DNA of 64,000 bases from the NCBI RefSeq assembly GCF_024519315.1, contig NZ_JANIIC010000006.1, positions 175,702 through 239,701 on the forward strand. The letters run 5' to 3'. The stretch's first letter is position 1; the number at the start of each line of letters is the position of its first letter. Shown here piece by piece: positions 16,558 to 26,941 of the stretch. The notes beneath the pieces were generated by a model that was not told where the DNA came from, did no database searches, and saw only the letters and a program-made list of their open reading frames with translations. The stretch is from Streptomyces malaysiensis subsp. samsunensis (GTDB taxonomy: Bacteria > Actinomycetota > Actinomycetes > Streptomycetales > Streptomycetaceae). The translations under genes were made by a program, and so were the position numbers.

Positions 16558-17228
16558 CCGAGGCCCGGCCGAGCCGTCGATCGAGCCACCGCGGCCTCCT
16601 CGCGCCAGTCGTCGCCGGCGCCGTGGAAGGCGCGCTGGACGGCGTCCTCGCCCTCGGTCCCGGTCCAGCCGATGTTGAGGCCGTTGACGCGGACGCGGTC
16701 CCAGCGGTGGGCGTGGGCGGCGTTGCGGGTCAGGCCCGCGAGCCCGGCCTTCGCCGCGGAGTACGGCGTCAGGTGCGGATATCCGCCGTGTGCGCAGTTG
16801 GAGATGATGTTGACGATCGTGCCCGGGGCCTTCCTGGCCACCATGTCGGCGACGGCGGCCTGCATGGCGAAGAACGGGGCGCGCAGGTTGATCGCGATAT
16901 GCGCGTCGAAGAGGTCGGGCGTGGTGTCCAGCAGTGTGCCGCGCGAGGTGAGCCCGGCGGAGTTGACCAGGCAGTCGATCCTGCCGTGGGCCGCCACCAC
17001 CCGCTCCACGCTGCCCCGTGCCTGCGCGGGATCGGCCAGATCGGCGCGGAGGAAGGCGGCCGTGGCCCCCTGGGCCGTGAGCTCCTCCGCCAGCGGCTCA
17101 CCGACGCCGGGGCGACGTCCGGTGAAGGCCACCGTGGCCCCTTCGCGGACGGCGGCGCGGACGATACCGGCGCCGACTCCCTGGCTGCCGCCGTTGACCA
17201 GGACGATCTTGTCCTCCAGCAGTCCCAT
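16558..17228 (-). pseudogene. Short-chain dehydrogenase lacking its C-terminus
   Basis: The SDR N-terminal two thirds are normal: VNGGSQGVGAGI cofactor motif, LVNSAG, a serine in NIISNCAHGG, and the active-site Y/K in TPYSAAKAG. Homology continues to DDWREEAA (about residue 207). Beyond about 16585 the frame only reads the reverse complement of the neighbouring anti-sigma gene, staying open to 16350, and the usual SDR C-terminal segment is missing. It begins 16 bases after the PhyH-like gene stop, in the same operon. Truncation by recombination at the island edge is the simplest reading. Confidence 0.8.
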
Positions 17229-17244
17229 GAACGGTCCGCCCCCT

Positions 17245-18423
17245 TCAGCTCTGGCGGCGCTCGGCGCCGGACCGCAGCTCGGCGCGCAGGGCATCCGGGG
17301 TCCGGTCCCCCTCCAGGGCGCGCCGGACGAGGTCGGCCTGGGAGTCCGGGGCCAGGCCGTCCACGGGCGGGTCGAGGTCCAGGTTGGTGGGGAAGGGGTA
17401 GCCCTCGGCGCAGGCCGCGACCACGTTGTGCAGCCACTCCTCGGTGGCGCCTTCGGCCTTGCGCCGCCGCAGCACCGGGAAGACGGCGTTGACCACCGCC
17501 TCGCGGTCGACGGTCTCCATGGCTCGGCCGAACGCGGAGGAGATCTGCAACAGGTTCGCCATCCGCCGGATGTCCGCGGAGCGATTGTGCCCGGCGGCGT
17601 GGAACAGCGCGGGGTTGAAGAAGACCGCGTCGCCCGCCTCCAGTGGCAGCTGGACGTGGTGCTCGGCGAAGTAGGCCATGAACTCCGGGCGGCGCCAGGC
17701 CAGATAGCCGGGTTCGTACGTCTGTGAGTACGGCAGATAGAGCGTCGGACCGGATTCGACGGGCATGGCGCAGTGGGCGACCGCGCCCTGCAAGGTCAGG
17801 GCGGGGGAGAGCCGGTGGACATGGGCGGGGTAGGCCGCGGCCCGCGCCTCGGAGAGGAAGCCGAGGTGATAGTCGCGGTGCACGCTCTGGGCCGCGCCAC
17901 CCGGGTTGACCTGGTTGATCTGTGAGGTGATCTGGTAGCCGGGGCCCAGCCAGGCGGTGGCGACCAGGGCGATGAGGTCATTGGCGTAGTAGTCGGCGAA
18001 GACCTCCGGTGCGGTGCGGGCCAGCTTCTCCAGCGCGTTCCAGACCCGGTCGTTGGCGCCGGGCTTGGCGAAGTGGTCACCGCGGGCGGTGCCCGCCGCC
18101 CGCTCCTCCTCGATCAGCGCCGTGAACGCCTCGGTGGCCCGGCCGAGGACCGACGAGTCCGGAAAGGCACCCTTGAACACCACGATGCCGGGGCCGTCCA
18201 GCAGGGCGTGTACCAGCTCCGCCTGCGCCTCCCGGCGGCCGGGCCCGGTGGCGGCCCGGGCCCGCAGGCGCTCGCCGTCGTAGACGGGCACGTTCTGCTC
18301 CACGGCGTCGGCGCCGGGGTGGTCGCCGGGGTCGGTGGTCCGCTCGACCAGGGCGCGGAAGGTGTCGAGGGCGCAGTCGGCCGCACTGAGCCAGGTCTGG
18401 GACCTCGGGGCGACAACGGACAT
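17245..18423 (-). CDS. Phytanoyl-CoA dioxygenase (PhyH) family protein
   Basis: Fe(II)/2-oxoglutarate-dependent oxygenase, 392 aa. The HxD metal motif is in SVHRDYHLGF, the distal His in HAAGHNRSADIRRM, and the following Arg residues could bind 2-oxoglutarate. The start is ATG 18423 with GGAAGGA upstream. It is divergent from a truncated LacI gene and followed 16 bases later by the SDR. In Streptomyces such genes often sit in sugar or polyol clusters with Gfo/Idh enzymes, like the pair at 2.3-4.3 kb. Substrate unknown. Confidence 0.88.
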   Translation of the reverse strand: MSVVAPRSQTWLSAADCALDTFRALVERTTDPGDHPGADAVEQNVPVYDGERLRARAATGPGRREAQAELVHALLDGPGIVVFKGAFPDSSVLGRATEAFTALIEEERAAGTARGDHFAKPGANDRVWNALEKLARTAPEVFADYYANDLIALVATAWLGPGYQITSQINQVNPGGAAQSVHRDYHLGFLSEARAAAYPAHVHRLSPALTLQGAVAHCAMPVESGPTLYLPYSQTYEPGYLAWRRPEFMAYFAEHHVQLPLEAGDAVFFNPALFHAAGHNRSADIRRMANLLQISSAFGRAMETVDREAVVNAVFPVLRRRKAEGATEEWLHNVVAACAEGYPFPTNLDLDPPVDGLAPDSQADLVRRALEGDRTPDALRAELRSGAERRQS

Positions 18424-18533
18424 GATGTTTTTCGATCCTTCCCGTGGGCTGCGGCTTTCTGTCAGTGTTGTGATCGGCCGAGCATCGGGCAATCCTCAGC
18501 AACCCATCAAAAACCCCTCAGGGAGGCGTACCG

Positions 18534-18900
18534 ATGGCCCATCCGTATCCGATCCGGGAGATCGCCCGGCAGGCGGGCCTGAGCGAGGCCACCGTCGACC
18601 GGGTGCTGAACGACCGCGGTGGTGTGCGCGAGAGCACCATCCGCGAGGTCCGCCAGGCGATCAAGGACCTGGACCGGCAGCGGACCCAGGTCCGCATCGG
18701 CGGCCGCACCTTCATGATCGACATCGTGATGCGGGCGCCGGAGCGCTTCTCCTCGGCGGTCCGCGCCGCCCTGGAGGCGGAGCTGCCCTCGCTGCGCCCG
18801 GCGGTGATGCGGTCGCGCTTCCACTTCCGCGAGACCGGTCCGGTGGAGGAGCTGATCGCCACGCTGGACCGCGTCGCGGCCCGCGGCCAAGGCCGGGCGG
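18534..18900 (+). pseudogene. LacI-family repressor, truncated after the DNA-binding region
   Basis: The N-terminus is a clear LacI HTH: YPIREIARQAGLSEATVDRV, then LNDRGGVRESTIREV. The sugar-binding domain begins (MIDIVMRAPERFSSAVRAAL) but ends near LIATLDRVAARG, about residue 120. After that the frame stays open only as antisense of the TSUP permease, with no family similarity. About 200 residues are missing. The protein could still bind DNA but could not sense a ligand normally. It is divergent from the PhyH/SDR operon it presumably once controlled. Confidence 0.82.
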
Positions 18901-19037
18901 CCGCCCTCCTCCAAGGTCACCGGACAGCGCCGCGCCGGGTCGGTGGAAGCGGAGGGCTGAGAGCCGATACGCCGGGGGTCCGGTGCCCTCTGCGCTCCCT
19001 CGATCAGTGGCCCACCGCGAGACTCAACAGAACCGGC

Positions 19038-19754
19038 TCAGACGAATTGCTGGATCACCAGCACGGTCGCGCTCGCCACCGCGAGCACCATGGCGATGCC
19101 CCTGGTGCGCCGCATGTCCAGTCTGCTCGACAGCGGGCGGGCCAGCAGCACCCCGAGCGCCGCGGCCGGGGCCAGCAGGACGGTGTGGCACAGGCTGTAT
19201 GTGTGCACCGCCCCCGTCGCCGCCAGGGTGGCCAGACTCATCACCGAACCGGCCAGGAAGAACGCGCTCATCGTGGCACGCAGCCGCGGTCCGCTCAGGC
19301 GCTGCCAGACCATCGCCATCGGCGGCCCCCCGATGGAGGTCGCCGTGCCCATCAGCCCCGACACCAGTCCGGCCAGCAGCACCGACCGCCGTCTCGGCGC
19401 CGGTACGAAACCGCGCAGGCTCACCGCCACACCCGCGAGGACGACCGCCGCCACCAGGAGGGCGAGGTGCCGGGCGGGCAGCACGGCGACCAGCGCCGCG
19501 CCGCCCACCGCGCCCGGCAGCCGGCCGGCCAGCGCCCACCCCGCGCCCCGCAGGTCCAGATGTCCGCCCTCCAGGACCAGCACCGCGGCCGTGACCCCGG
19601 TGGCGAGCAGCAGCACCACCACCGGGGTGAGCGACGGATCGAATATCGCGATCACCGGGGCGGCCAGCAGGCCGAGCCCGAAGCCGATGGAGACCTGGAG
19701 CAGCGCCCCGACCGCCACCGTGACGAAGAGCAGGGTGAACTCCGGCGGGCTCAT
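19038..19754 (-). CDS. TSUP-family (TauE/SafE-like) membrane permease
   Basis: A 238-aa integral membrane protein with about eight hydrophobic segments (for example LLFVTVAVGALLQVSIGFG and GLLAAPVIAIFDPSLTPVVV). The duplicated TSUP motif is visible in GLVSGLMGTATSIGGPPMAM. These carriers move sulfite, sulfoacetate or other organic anions. The start is ATG 19754, overlapping the TGA of the upstream ATPase (ATGA); an open frame reaches 19790. It is the last gene of the ABC-transporter operon, an unusual partner for such a system. Confidence 0.88.
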   Translation of the reverse strand: MSPPEFTLLFVTVAVGALLQVSIGFGLGLLAAPVIAIFDPSLTPVVVLLLATGVTAAVLVLEGGHLDLRGAGWALAGRLPGAVGGAALVAVLPARHLALLVAAVVLAGVAVSLRGFVPAPRRRSVLLAGLVSGLMGTATSIGGPPMAMVWQRLSGPRLRATMSAFFLAGSVMSLATLAATGAVHTYSLCHTVLLAPAAALGVLLARPLSSRLDMRRTRGIAMVLAVASATVLVIQQFV

Positions 19755-20801
19755 GCTTCCATCGGCCCGGTGCCCAGCGGGAAGTGGCACAGACCCTCAT
19801 GCGGCTCCTGCCCGGTGTCCGCCGTGCCGTCGCGGACGACGACCGGGGGAGCGACTTCGGCGCACCGGGCCTCGCTCTTCCAGCAGCGGGTGCGGAACCG
19901 GCAGCCCGACGGGATGTCGTACGGGGACGGGATCTCCCCGCGCAGCTGGATCTCCTCGTCCCGCTCCCGCCCGGAGACGTCGAGTGTGGGCGCGGCGGAC
20001 ATCAGGGCGGCGGTGTAGGGATGCAGGGGGCGGTCGAAGACGTCCTCGGTGGGGCCGTGTTCGATGACCTTGCCCAGGTACATCACCGTCACCCGGTCGG
20101 AGACATGCCTGACCACGGACAGGTCATGGGAGATGAAGACATAGGAGACACCGAGCCGTTCCCGCAGCTCGGAGAGGACATTGAGCACTTGGGCCTGCAC
20201 CGACAGGTCCAGCGCCGACACCGGCTCGTCGCACACGATGAGGTCGGGGTCGAGCGCCAGCGCGCGGGCGATGCCGATGCGCTGCCGCTGCCCGCCGGAG
20301 AACTCGTTCGGGTAGCGGTGGGCGTCGCTCTCCCGCAGCCCGACGAGGGACAGCAGCTCACGGACCCGCCGCTCCCGCGCCGGTGCCGTGGGCACGATGT
20401 CGCGGTGGGTGCGCCACGGCTCGCCGATGAGGTCGGCCGCGGACATCCGGGCGTTGAGCGAGGCGAAGGGGTCCTGGAACACCATCTGCACCCGGCGCCG
20501 CCAGGCCGGCAGCTCCTTGCCCTTGAGGGTGAACGGATCGGTGCCGTCGAAGCGCACGGTGCCCGAGTCCGGCCGCTCAAGACCGAGCACCACTCTGGCC
20601 AGGGTGGATTTGCCACATCCGGACTCGCCCACCAGCCCGAGCGTCTCCCCGCGCTCGACCCGTACATCGACTCCGTCCAGCGCGGTCAGGCGCCGGCGGC
20701 CATGACCGAACGACTTGGTCACACCGCGCACTTCGAGCAGTGGCGGGGGAGTGGCCGAGCCGTCGGCCCGCGGGTCGGCGGCGGTCGCGGTGAGGGGCGT
20801 C

Positions 20802-20809
<8 letters not shown>
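19751..20809 (-). CDS. Dipeptide/nickel-type ABC transporter ATPase (OppF/DppF)
   Basis: A 352-aa ATPase. Walker A is GESGCGKST, the Q-loop MVFQDPFASLN, the signature SGGQRQR, Walker B LIVCDEPVSALD, and H-loop VFISHDLS. The C-terminal OppF-type extension has the Cys-rich segment CRFRTRCWKSEARC, a likely 4Fe-4S or metal motif seen in this subfamily. The start is GTG 20809 with GAGGAG upstream; it overlaps the upstream ATPase gene by 8 bases. It is part of the SBP-BC-D-F operon. Confidence 0.95.
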
Positions 20810-21811
<1,002 letters not shown>

Positions 21812-21815
<4 letters not shown>

Positions 21816-22786
21816 GCGATCATCTCCGAGGGGACGGCGGCCCGGTCGCCGCGCCGCTTCCTGGGCAGCGTCAGACGCCAGCGCTGGGCGGGGTCGGTGG
21901 CCAGGCGGACCCAGGCGGCGAGCACCGTGGCCGACACCGTGGTGAGCACGATCGCGACACCCGGCAGCACGGCGATCCACCAGGCCGTCTGAAGGTACTG
22001 GCGCCCTTGGGCCACCATCAGCCCCCAGCTCACATCGGGGGGCTGGATGCCGATGCCGAGGAAGCTCAGGCTGGACTCGGTCAGCATGACGAAACAGAAG
22101 TCGAGCGTGGCCACGGTCAGCAGCGTCGGCAGCGCGATCGGCAGAATGTGCCTGATGATGATGTTCCGGCTCGGGGTGCCGAAGGTCCGGGCCGCGTCGA
22201 CGAACAGACGGCTCCTCAGCTCGGCCGACTCCGCGCGGGCGGTGCGCAGATAGACCGGGACGCGTGCGATGGCGAGGATCAGCACGATGTTCATCGCGCT
22301 GGGCGCGAAGACATACAGCACCACCACCGCGATCAGCAGGGACGGGAAGCTGAGGATGACATCGGCGACACGCATCGCCACGTTCTCGCGCAGGCCCCCG
22401 TGGTATCCGGCCCACAGCCCCAGCGCCGAGCCGATCAGCAGCGAGCACAGCACCGCGGGCACCGCGACGGACAGCGTCGTCCCGGCGGCGTCCACCAGCC
22501 GGGCCAGCACGCTGCGCCCCAGCACATCGGTGCCGAGCAGCCCGTAGAAGCCGTGGTCGAGGGAGGGCGGGCGCAACGAGGCGCGGAGGTCCTGCCGTAC
22601 GGCCCGGTCCCCGATGAACAGCCGGCCGAACAGCGCCACGAGGAACACCACGGCGAGGATGACGGCCGCCACGGCCGCGGCCCGGTCCCGGCCGAGCAGC
22701 AGCCACCAGCGGGGCGGACGGGTGCGCGGCGGGGCGGCGGCCGCGCCGGACGAGCGGTCCGCGGAGTCGGCGGCGGGGTCGGTCAT
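21812..22786 (-). CDS. ABC transporter permease (DppC type)
   Basis: A 324-aa inner-membrane permease. A cytoplasmic N-terminus is followed by VAAVILAVVFLVALFG and four to five further membrane segments. LLGTDVLGRSVLARLVDAA is the family-typical HGTDxxGRD-like loop, and the EAA coupling motif is in EDAARTFG-like form (FVDAARTFGTPSRNI). ATG 22786 has AAGGAG upstream. It forms the channel with the DppB-type protein encoded just before it. Confidence 0.94.
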
Positions 22787-22800
22787 GGTGGCTCCTTCGC

Positions 22801-23730
22801 TCACGCCGGCACCGCCTGGCGCACTCGGGGGTCGATCAGGGCGTGGCAGACATCGACGAGGATGTTCAGCGCGAAGATGGTCACCGCCGTGAGCAGGACG
22901 GCGGCCTGCAACACCGCGAAGTCGCGCTGCAAAATCGAGTCGATCATGAGCTTGCCGATCCCGGGCCAGCCGAAGATCGTCTCCACGACCACCGCGCCGT
23001 TGACCAGACCGACGGTGAGATCCCCGGCCACGGTCAGCACGGGCGTGATGGAGTTGCGCAGGGCGTGCCCGAACACCACGCGCTTGGGGTCGGCGCCCTT
23101 GCTGCGCGCGACCTTGACGTAAGGCGCGGACAGCGCGCCGACCATGCTGCCGCGCACCACCTGCACCAGCACGCCGAACGGGCGGATCAGCAGGGTGGCG
23201 ATGGGCAGCACCCAGATCTCCGGGCCGCCCAGGGTGCCGGAGGTCGGCAGCCAGTCCAGACCCACGCCGAAGACCAGCACACCCACGATGGCGAACCAGA
23301 AGTCGGGGATGCTGGCCGCGGTCATCGACAGCAGCCCCGCGATCCGGTCGATGACCGAGTTGGGCCGGTAGGCGGCCAGGCTGCCGACCAGCAGGGCGCC
23401 GAGGATCGCCAGGAGCATGGTCATCCCGGCGAGTTGGAGCGTGACGGGGAACGCCTTGAGCACCATCGACCCGGCCGACTCCCCGGTGCGCAGCGATGTG
23501 CCGAAGTCGAGTTGGGCGGCGTTGGTGAGGTAGTCCCACAGCTGCGCCGGAATGGAGTCGTCGAAGCCGTGGGCGGCGGAGAATTCCGCGCGCTGCTGGG
23601 CAGTGGCGCTCAGCGGCAGGTAGAGGTCGACGGGGTTGCCGGTCAGCCGGGCCAGGCAGAACACGCCCAGCACCACGAACACCAGCGGGATCGCACTGGA
23701 GACGATGCGCTTGCGCAGGAAGGACGTCAT
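22801..23730 (-). CDS. ABC transporter permease (DppB type)
   Basis: A 309-aa permease. The first membrane helix SAIPLVFVVLGVFCLARL lies near the N-terminus, a periplasmic loop follows, and then five more helices. The coupling EAA region reads YVKVARSKGADPKRVV, and AVVVETIFGWPGIGKLM is the DppB hallmark. The start ATG 23730 is one base after the SBP stop, so translation is probably coupled. Substrate: peptides, nickel or other small solutes; unresolved. Confidence 0.94.
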   Translation of the reverse strand: MTSFLRKRIVSSAIPLVFVVLGVFCLARLTGNPVDLYLPLSATAQQRAEFSAAHGFDDSIPAQLWDYLTNAAQLDFGTSLRTGESAGSMVLKAFPVTLQLAGMTMLLAILGALLVGSLAAYRPNSVIDRIAGLLSMTAASIPDFWFAIVGVLVFGVGLDWLPTSGTLGGPEIWVLPIATLLIRPFGVLVQVVRGSMVGALSAPYVKVARSKGADPKRVVFGHALRNSITPVLTVAGDLTVGLVNGAVVVETIFGWPGIGKLMIDSILQRDFAVLQAAVLLTAVTIFALNILVDVCHALIDPRVRQAVPA

Positions 23731-23731
23731 A

Positions 23732-25336
23732 TCAGTGCCCCCGTGCCGTCGCGGGGCTGACCTCGGCCAGCCGCATCTCGTCCCCGGTGGCCGAGTCCGG
23801 CCGGTAGCGCACCTTCGGCGACAGCCCGAGCAGCCCGCGCATATGGGCCAGGTAGGCGTACTGCACAACCGTCTTGTTCTGGTAGGAGAGCACTTCGGCG
23901 AACGCCTTCTGCCGGGCCTTGCCGGACAGCGCGTCCGCCGCGGCGATGCGCCGGTCGAGCTCCTTGGTGCCGAACGTGGACTGGGGGCCGTCGCTTTGCA
24001 GGTACTGACTCGTGGTGAAGGCCGCGTCCCCGGCCTGGTTGCCGTGCATGATCAGCAGCGCGATCGGCCCGACGCCACGGGGCAGCGGGCGCAGCTGGTA
24101 CTGGAGATGGGTGGCGGTGTCCGCCATGCGTATCCGCACGTTCAGCCCCACCTTCGCCATCTCGTACTGAAGCGCCTCGGCCACTTCCGCGATCCCGGCG
24201 AACATGCCGTTGCGCGCCACGAGGGTGATCCGCCGGTGTACCGGGACGCCGTCGGCGGCCGCCTGTTTCACCAGCGCGCGGGCGGCGGCCACTTTGTACG
24301 GGGCGGGGGCGAGGTCGTCGTTGTGGCCCACCACACCGGGCGGGACGAGTTGTGCGGCGGGCTTGGCCAGTCCGCCGAGAAGAGCCTCGATGATGCCCTC
24401 GCGGTCGACGGCCAGGCCGATCGCCTTGCGCACCCGGATGTCGTTGAGCGGCGCCTCGCGGCCGTCCAGCCGCAGGGCGGTGGTCTCGTTGTTGGGGTAG
24501 GCCACGGTGTTGCCCTGGTCGGCGCTGGTGTGGTCCAGCGCCGTCGCGATATCGGCCTCGCCCTTGTCGATCATCGCGGCCCGGACGCTGGCGTCGCTGC
24601 GCCAGACGTATCTGGCCCGGGGGTAGGCGGGCGCCTTCCCCCAGTAGTCGTCGTTGCGGGCGAGGGAGATGGAGACACCGGTCTGCCATGCCTTGACGGC
24701 GTAGGGGCCGGTCCCGACCGGGATGCGCACCTTGGCCTCGGTGCTGGTGGTGTGCGGCACGATCTCGACGAAGCTGAGCCGCAGCGGGAGGATGGGGTCG
24801 GTCTTCTCGGTGGTGACGGTCAGCCGGGTGGGGCTGACAGCGCGCACATCGAGCTTCTCGTCGCCGAAGACATAGCCCTCCACGTTGCAGGCGAGATCGG
24901 AGTTGACGGCGCGGTCGATGGAGAAGGCGGCGTCCTTCGCCGTGAACGGCCGCCCGTTCTGGAAGTTCACACCGGAGCGGATGTCGAAGGTCCATGTCCT
25001 GGGCTTCGTCTGCCGCCAGCCGGTGGCCAGCAGCGGCTGGAGCCTGCCCGAGGTGGGGTCCCGTTCGACCAGCGGTTCGGTGATGTTGGAGCGGACCACG
25101 ACACCGGTCGCGGTCAGCGATGACTCGCAGGGCTCCAGCGTCGGGGGTTCCTGGGTGAGGACCACACGCAGGGTGCGGCCGTCCGCACTGCCGGCATCAC
25201 CCGCCGTGTCACTGTTCGCCACGGCGCACGCGCTGGTCAGCAGCATCGTGACCGAGGCCAGAAGGGCGAGAACGGTACGGGCCCGACCCCGTTCGGGGCG
25301 CGGGCCGGAGGGTGTGGAGGGTACGGAGGACTTCAT
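23732..25336 (-). CDS. ABC transporter substrate-binding lipoprotein (SBP family 5)
   Basis: A 534-aa extracellular solute receptor. The N-terminus is a lipoprotein signal (ARTVLALLASVTMLLTSAC), with the lipobox LTSAC giving a lipidated Cys. The mature part has family-5 features: NITEPLVERDPTSGRLQPLL, WTFDIRSGVNFQNGRPFTA, and IRVRKAIGLAVDREGI. The start is ATG 25336 with GGAG eleven bases upstream; a longer frame to 25393 lacks signal-peptide form. It is the first gene of the five-gene transporter operon plus TSUP. It is divergent from a 2-hydroxyacid dehydrogenase gene, which may act on the imported compound. Confidence 0.93.
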   Translation of the reverse strand: MKSSVPSTPSGPRPERGRARTVLALLASVTMLLTSACAVANSDTAGDAGSADGRTLRVVLTQEPPTLEPCESSLTATGVVVRSNITEPLVERDPTSGRLQPLLATGWRQTKPRTWTFDIRSGVNFQNGRPFTAKDAAFSIDRAVNSDLACNVEGYVFGDEKLDVRAVSPTRLTVTTEKTDPILPLRLSFVEIVPHTTSTEAKVRIPVGTGPYAVKAWQTGVSISLARNDDYWGKAPAYPRARYVWRSDASVRAAMIDKGEADIATALDHTSADQGNTVAYPNNETTALRLDGREAPLNDIRVRKAIGLAVDREGIIEALLGGLAKPAAQLVPPGVVGHNDDLAPAPYKVAAARALVKQAAADGVPVHRRITLVARNGMFAGIAEVAEALQYEMAKVGLNVRIRMADTATHLQYQLRPLPRGVGPIALLIMHGNQAGDAAFTTSQYLQSDGPQSTFGTKELDRRIAAADALSGKARQKAFAEVLSYQNKTVVQYAYLAHMRGLLGLSPKVRYRPDSATGDEMRLAEVSPATARGH

Positions 25337-25401
25337 CGTCGGCGTATCTCCGAGGGTGCTGGCGGGTTGCCGCCCGAGAACGACGGTCGACATATGGTGT
25401 T

Positions 25402-25436
25402 GTCTACACTTGCGTACCCGGTCTGCATTTGTGGAC
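25402..25436. promoter_or_regulatory. Candidate operator in transporter/dehydrogenase divergent region
   Basis: GTCTACA (25402-25408) and TGTGGAC (25430-25436) form a 6-of-7 inverted repeat with a 21-base spacer, 66 bases upstream of the SBP start. TTGACA occurs at 25524-25529 facing the dehydrogenase, but no matching -10 was found at normal spacing. Low-certainty regulatory call. Confidence 0.3.
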
Positions 25437-25570
25437 GCCGAAGCTAAACCTGAGGTGCCGGGGCGTCAAGAGATCTGACAACAGACGCAGATGGGGAGCG
25501 CCGCGGCCGGAACAGGCCGAGCATTGACAGCCTCAAGGATCACATGCACAAATGAAGACAGCGGCTATAT

Positions 25571-26593
25571 ATGAGGACGGTGGACATGGTCAGGACGGCT
25601 GCCCCCGATGGTGACCGCGCGCTGCGCATCATGCTCAACCACCGGATCCTGAGCAGGTTCACGGAGCGGTTGCGGGCGCGGATCGAGGGGCCGCACGAGT
25701 GGCTGGACGCCTCGGACTGGGACGCGGCGCGGATCTCCGACGCCATCGCCTCCGTCGATGTGTACGTGGGCTCACAGCTCGCCGAGGACCATGCGCGGCG
25801 CGCCCGGCGGCTGCGCCTCGTGCATGTCGTCGGCGCGGGCTACGACGGCATCCCCCTGGAGGCGCTGGGGCCGGATGTGATCGTGGCCAACACCCATCAC
25901 CACGGCAAGTCCATCGCCGAACACGTCCTGATGTGCGTTCTGATGCTGTCCCGGCGTGTGCTCGCGGCCGATCGGGAGCTGCGTGCCGGGCGGTGGCGCA
26001 ACGTGGCCGTCGATTCCACGCTGCCCTTCGGGGACACCCTGCGGGGCCGCCGGGTCGGAGTCATCGGCTTCGGCGAGACGGGGAGGGAGATCGGCCGGCT
26101 GTGCCAGGCGGTCGGCCTGGGGGTGCGGGCCGTGCGCCGCGATCCATCGGCCCCGCTGCCGGACGATCTGCGCCCCGACTGGGTGGGTGGCACGGAGCGG
26201 CTCCCGGATCTGCTAGCGGACTCCGACATCGTCGTGGTCACCGTTCCGCTGAGCCCCGCGACCCGCGGGCTGATCGGCCCGGCCGAACTGGCCGCGATGG
26301 GCCCGCACTCACTCCTCGTCAATGTCGCCCGTGGCCCGGTCGTACAGGAGGAGGCGCTGTACGAGGCGCTTTCGGCCGGCACCATCGCCGGTGCCGCCCT
26401 CGATGTGTGGTGGTCGGGTCCTCCGCTCGCGCCGAGCGGCCTGCCGTTCCACACCCTGCCCAATGTGGTGATGACACCGCACAATTCGGGTCACACCGAG
26501 GAGACCTTCGCCGCCCGGGCCGTGGACATCGCGGCCAATATCAACCGCCTGGCGGCGGGGAGCCCCCTCGGCAATGTGGTCAGGGGGCGATGA
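25571..26593 (+). CDS. D-isomer-specific 2-hydroxyacid dehydrogenase
   Basis: A 340-aa NAD(P)-dependent oxidoreductase. The nucleotide-binding motif is VGVIGFGETGREIG, the substrate Arg is in LVNVARGPVVQEEAL, the acidic residue follows in the ALDVW region, and the catalytic His is in TPHNSGHTEE. ATG 25571 is the longest start; ATG 25586 has GAGG at better spacing and may be the true one. It is divergent from the peptide/nickel-type ABC operon. It overlaps the convergent SnoaL-like gene by 14 bases. Likely substrate is a 2-keto or 2-hydroxy acid; not more can be said. Confidence 0.92.
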   Translation: MRTVDMVRTAAPDGDRALRIMLNHRILSRFTERLRARIEGPHEWLDASDWDAARISDAIASVDVYVGSQLAEDHARRARRLRLVHVVGAGYDGIPLEALGPDVIVANTHHHGKSIAEHVLMCVLMLSRRVLAADRELRAGRWRNVAVDSTLPFGDTLRGRRVGVIGFGETGREIGRLCQAVGLGVRAVRRDPSAPLPDDLRPDWVGGTERLPDLLADSDIVVVTVPLSPATRGLIGPAELAAMGPHSLLVNVARGPVVQEEALYEALSAGTIAGAALDVWWSGPPLAPSGLPFHTLPNVVMTPHNSGHTEETFAARAVDIAANINRLAAGSPLGNVVRGR

Positions 26594-26936
26594 TGAGGTG
26601 GCTGATCAGGCCCTGGTCCAGGGTGAAGCGATAGCGAAGGTCGACGGTGCCACCGGGGAAGTTCCCCTCCAGCCGCTGGGTGACGGTGCAGCGGTCCGGG
26701 CCGTCCTGCTCGGCCCCGAGGAATGCGGTGGTGTAGGTGTACTCGGAGACGGCGCGGTCCAGCCATCGCTCGATGGCCGGGATCCCCTCGTAGGTGTGGC
26801 CGCCGTCGACGACCGTCGCGTCCGGCGTCAGCGAGGCTGAGGCCGCCTTCACATCGTGCTCGTTGTGCGCCGTCAGATACCGCTTGACGACGTCGGGCAG
26901 ATCGGTGGCGGCGAAGAGCGTGGTGTTGTCGGTCAT
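26580..26936 (-). CDS. SnoaL-like (NTF2-fold) protein
   Basis: A 118-aa protein starting MTDNTTLFAATDLPDVVKRY. It has SnoaL/NTF2 features: YLTAHNEHDVKAASASL, then DATVVDGGHTYEGIPAIERW, and a C-terminal sheet ending YRFTLDQGLISHLIIAP. Such folds are small enzymes or binding proteins. The start ATG 26936 is two to six bases from the broken HxlR gene on the other strand, leaving no room for a normal promoter; the frame stays open upstream to 27146. Expression may therefore be lost or come from elsewhere. Confidence 0.82.
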   Translation of the reverse strand: MTDNTTLFAATDLPDVVKRYLTAHNEHDVKAASASLTPDATVVDGGHTYEGIPAIERWLDRAVSEYTYTTAFLGAEQDGPDRCTVTQRLEGNFPGGTVDLRYRFTLDQGLISHLIIAP

Positions 26937-26941
26937 GGGCA

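Noticed and set aside
18901..20018. LacI as a 494-aa fusion protein
   Set aside because: Past residue 130 the frame is antisense of the TSUP and ATPase genes and is full of Arg/His/Gln shadow composition.
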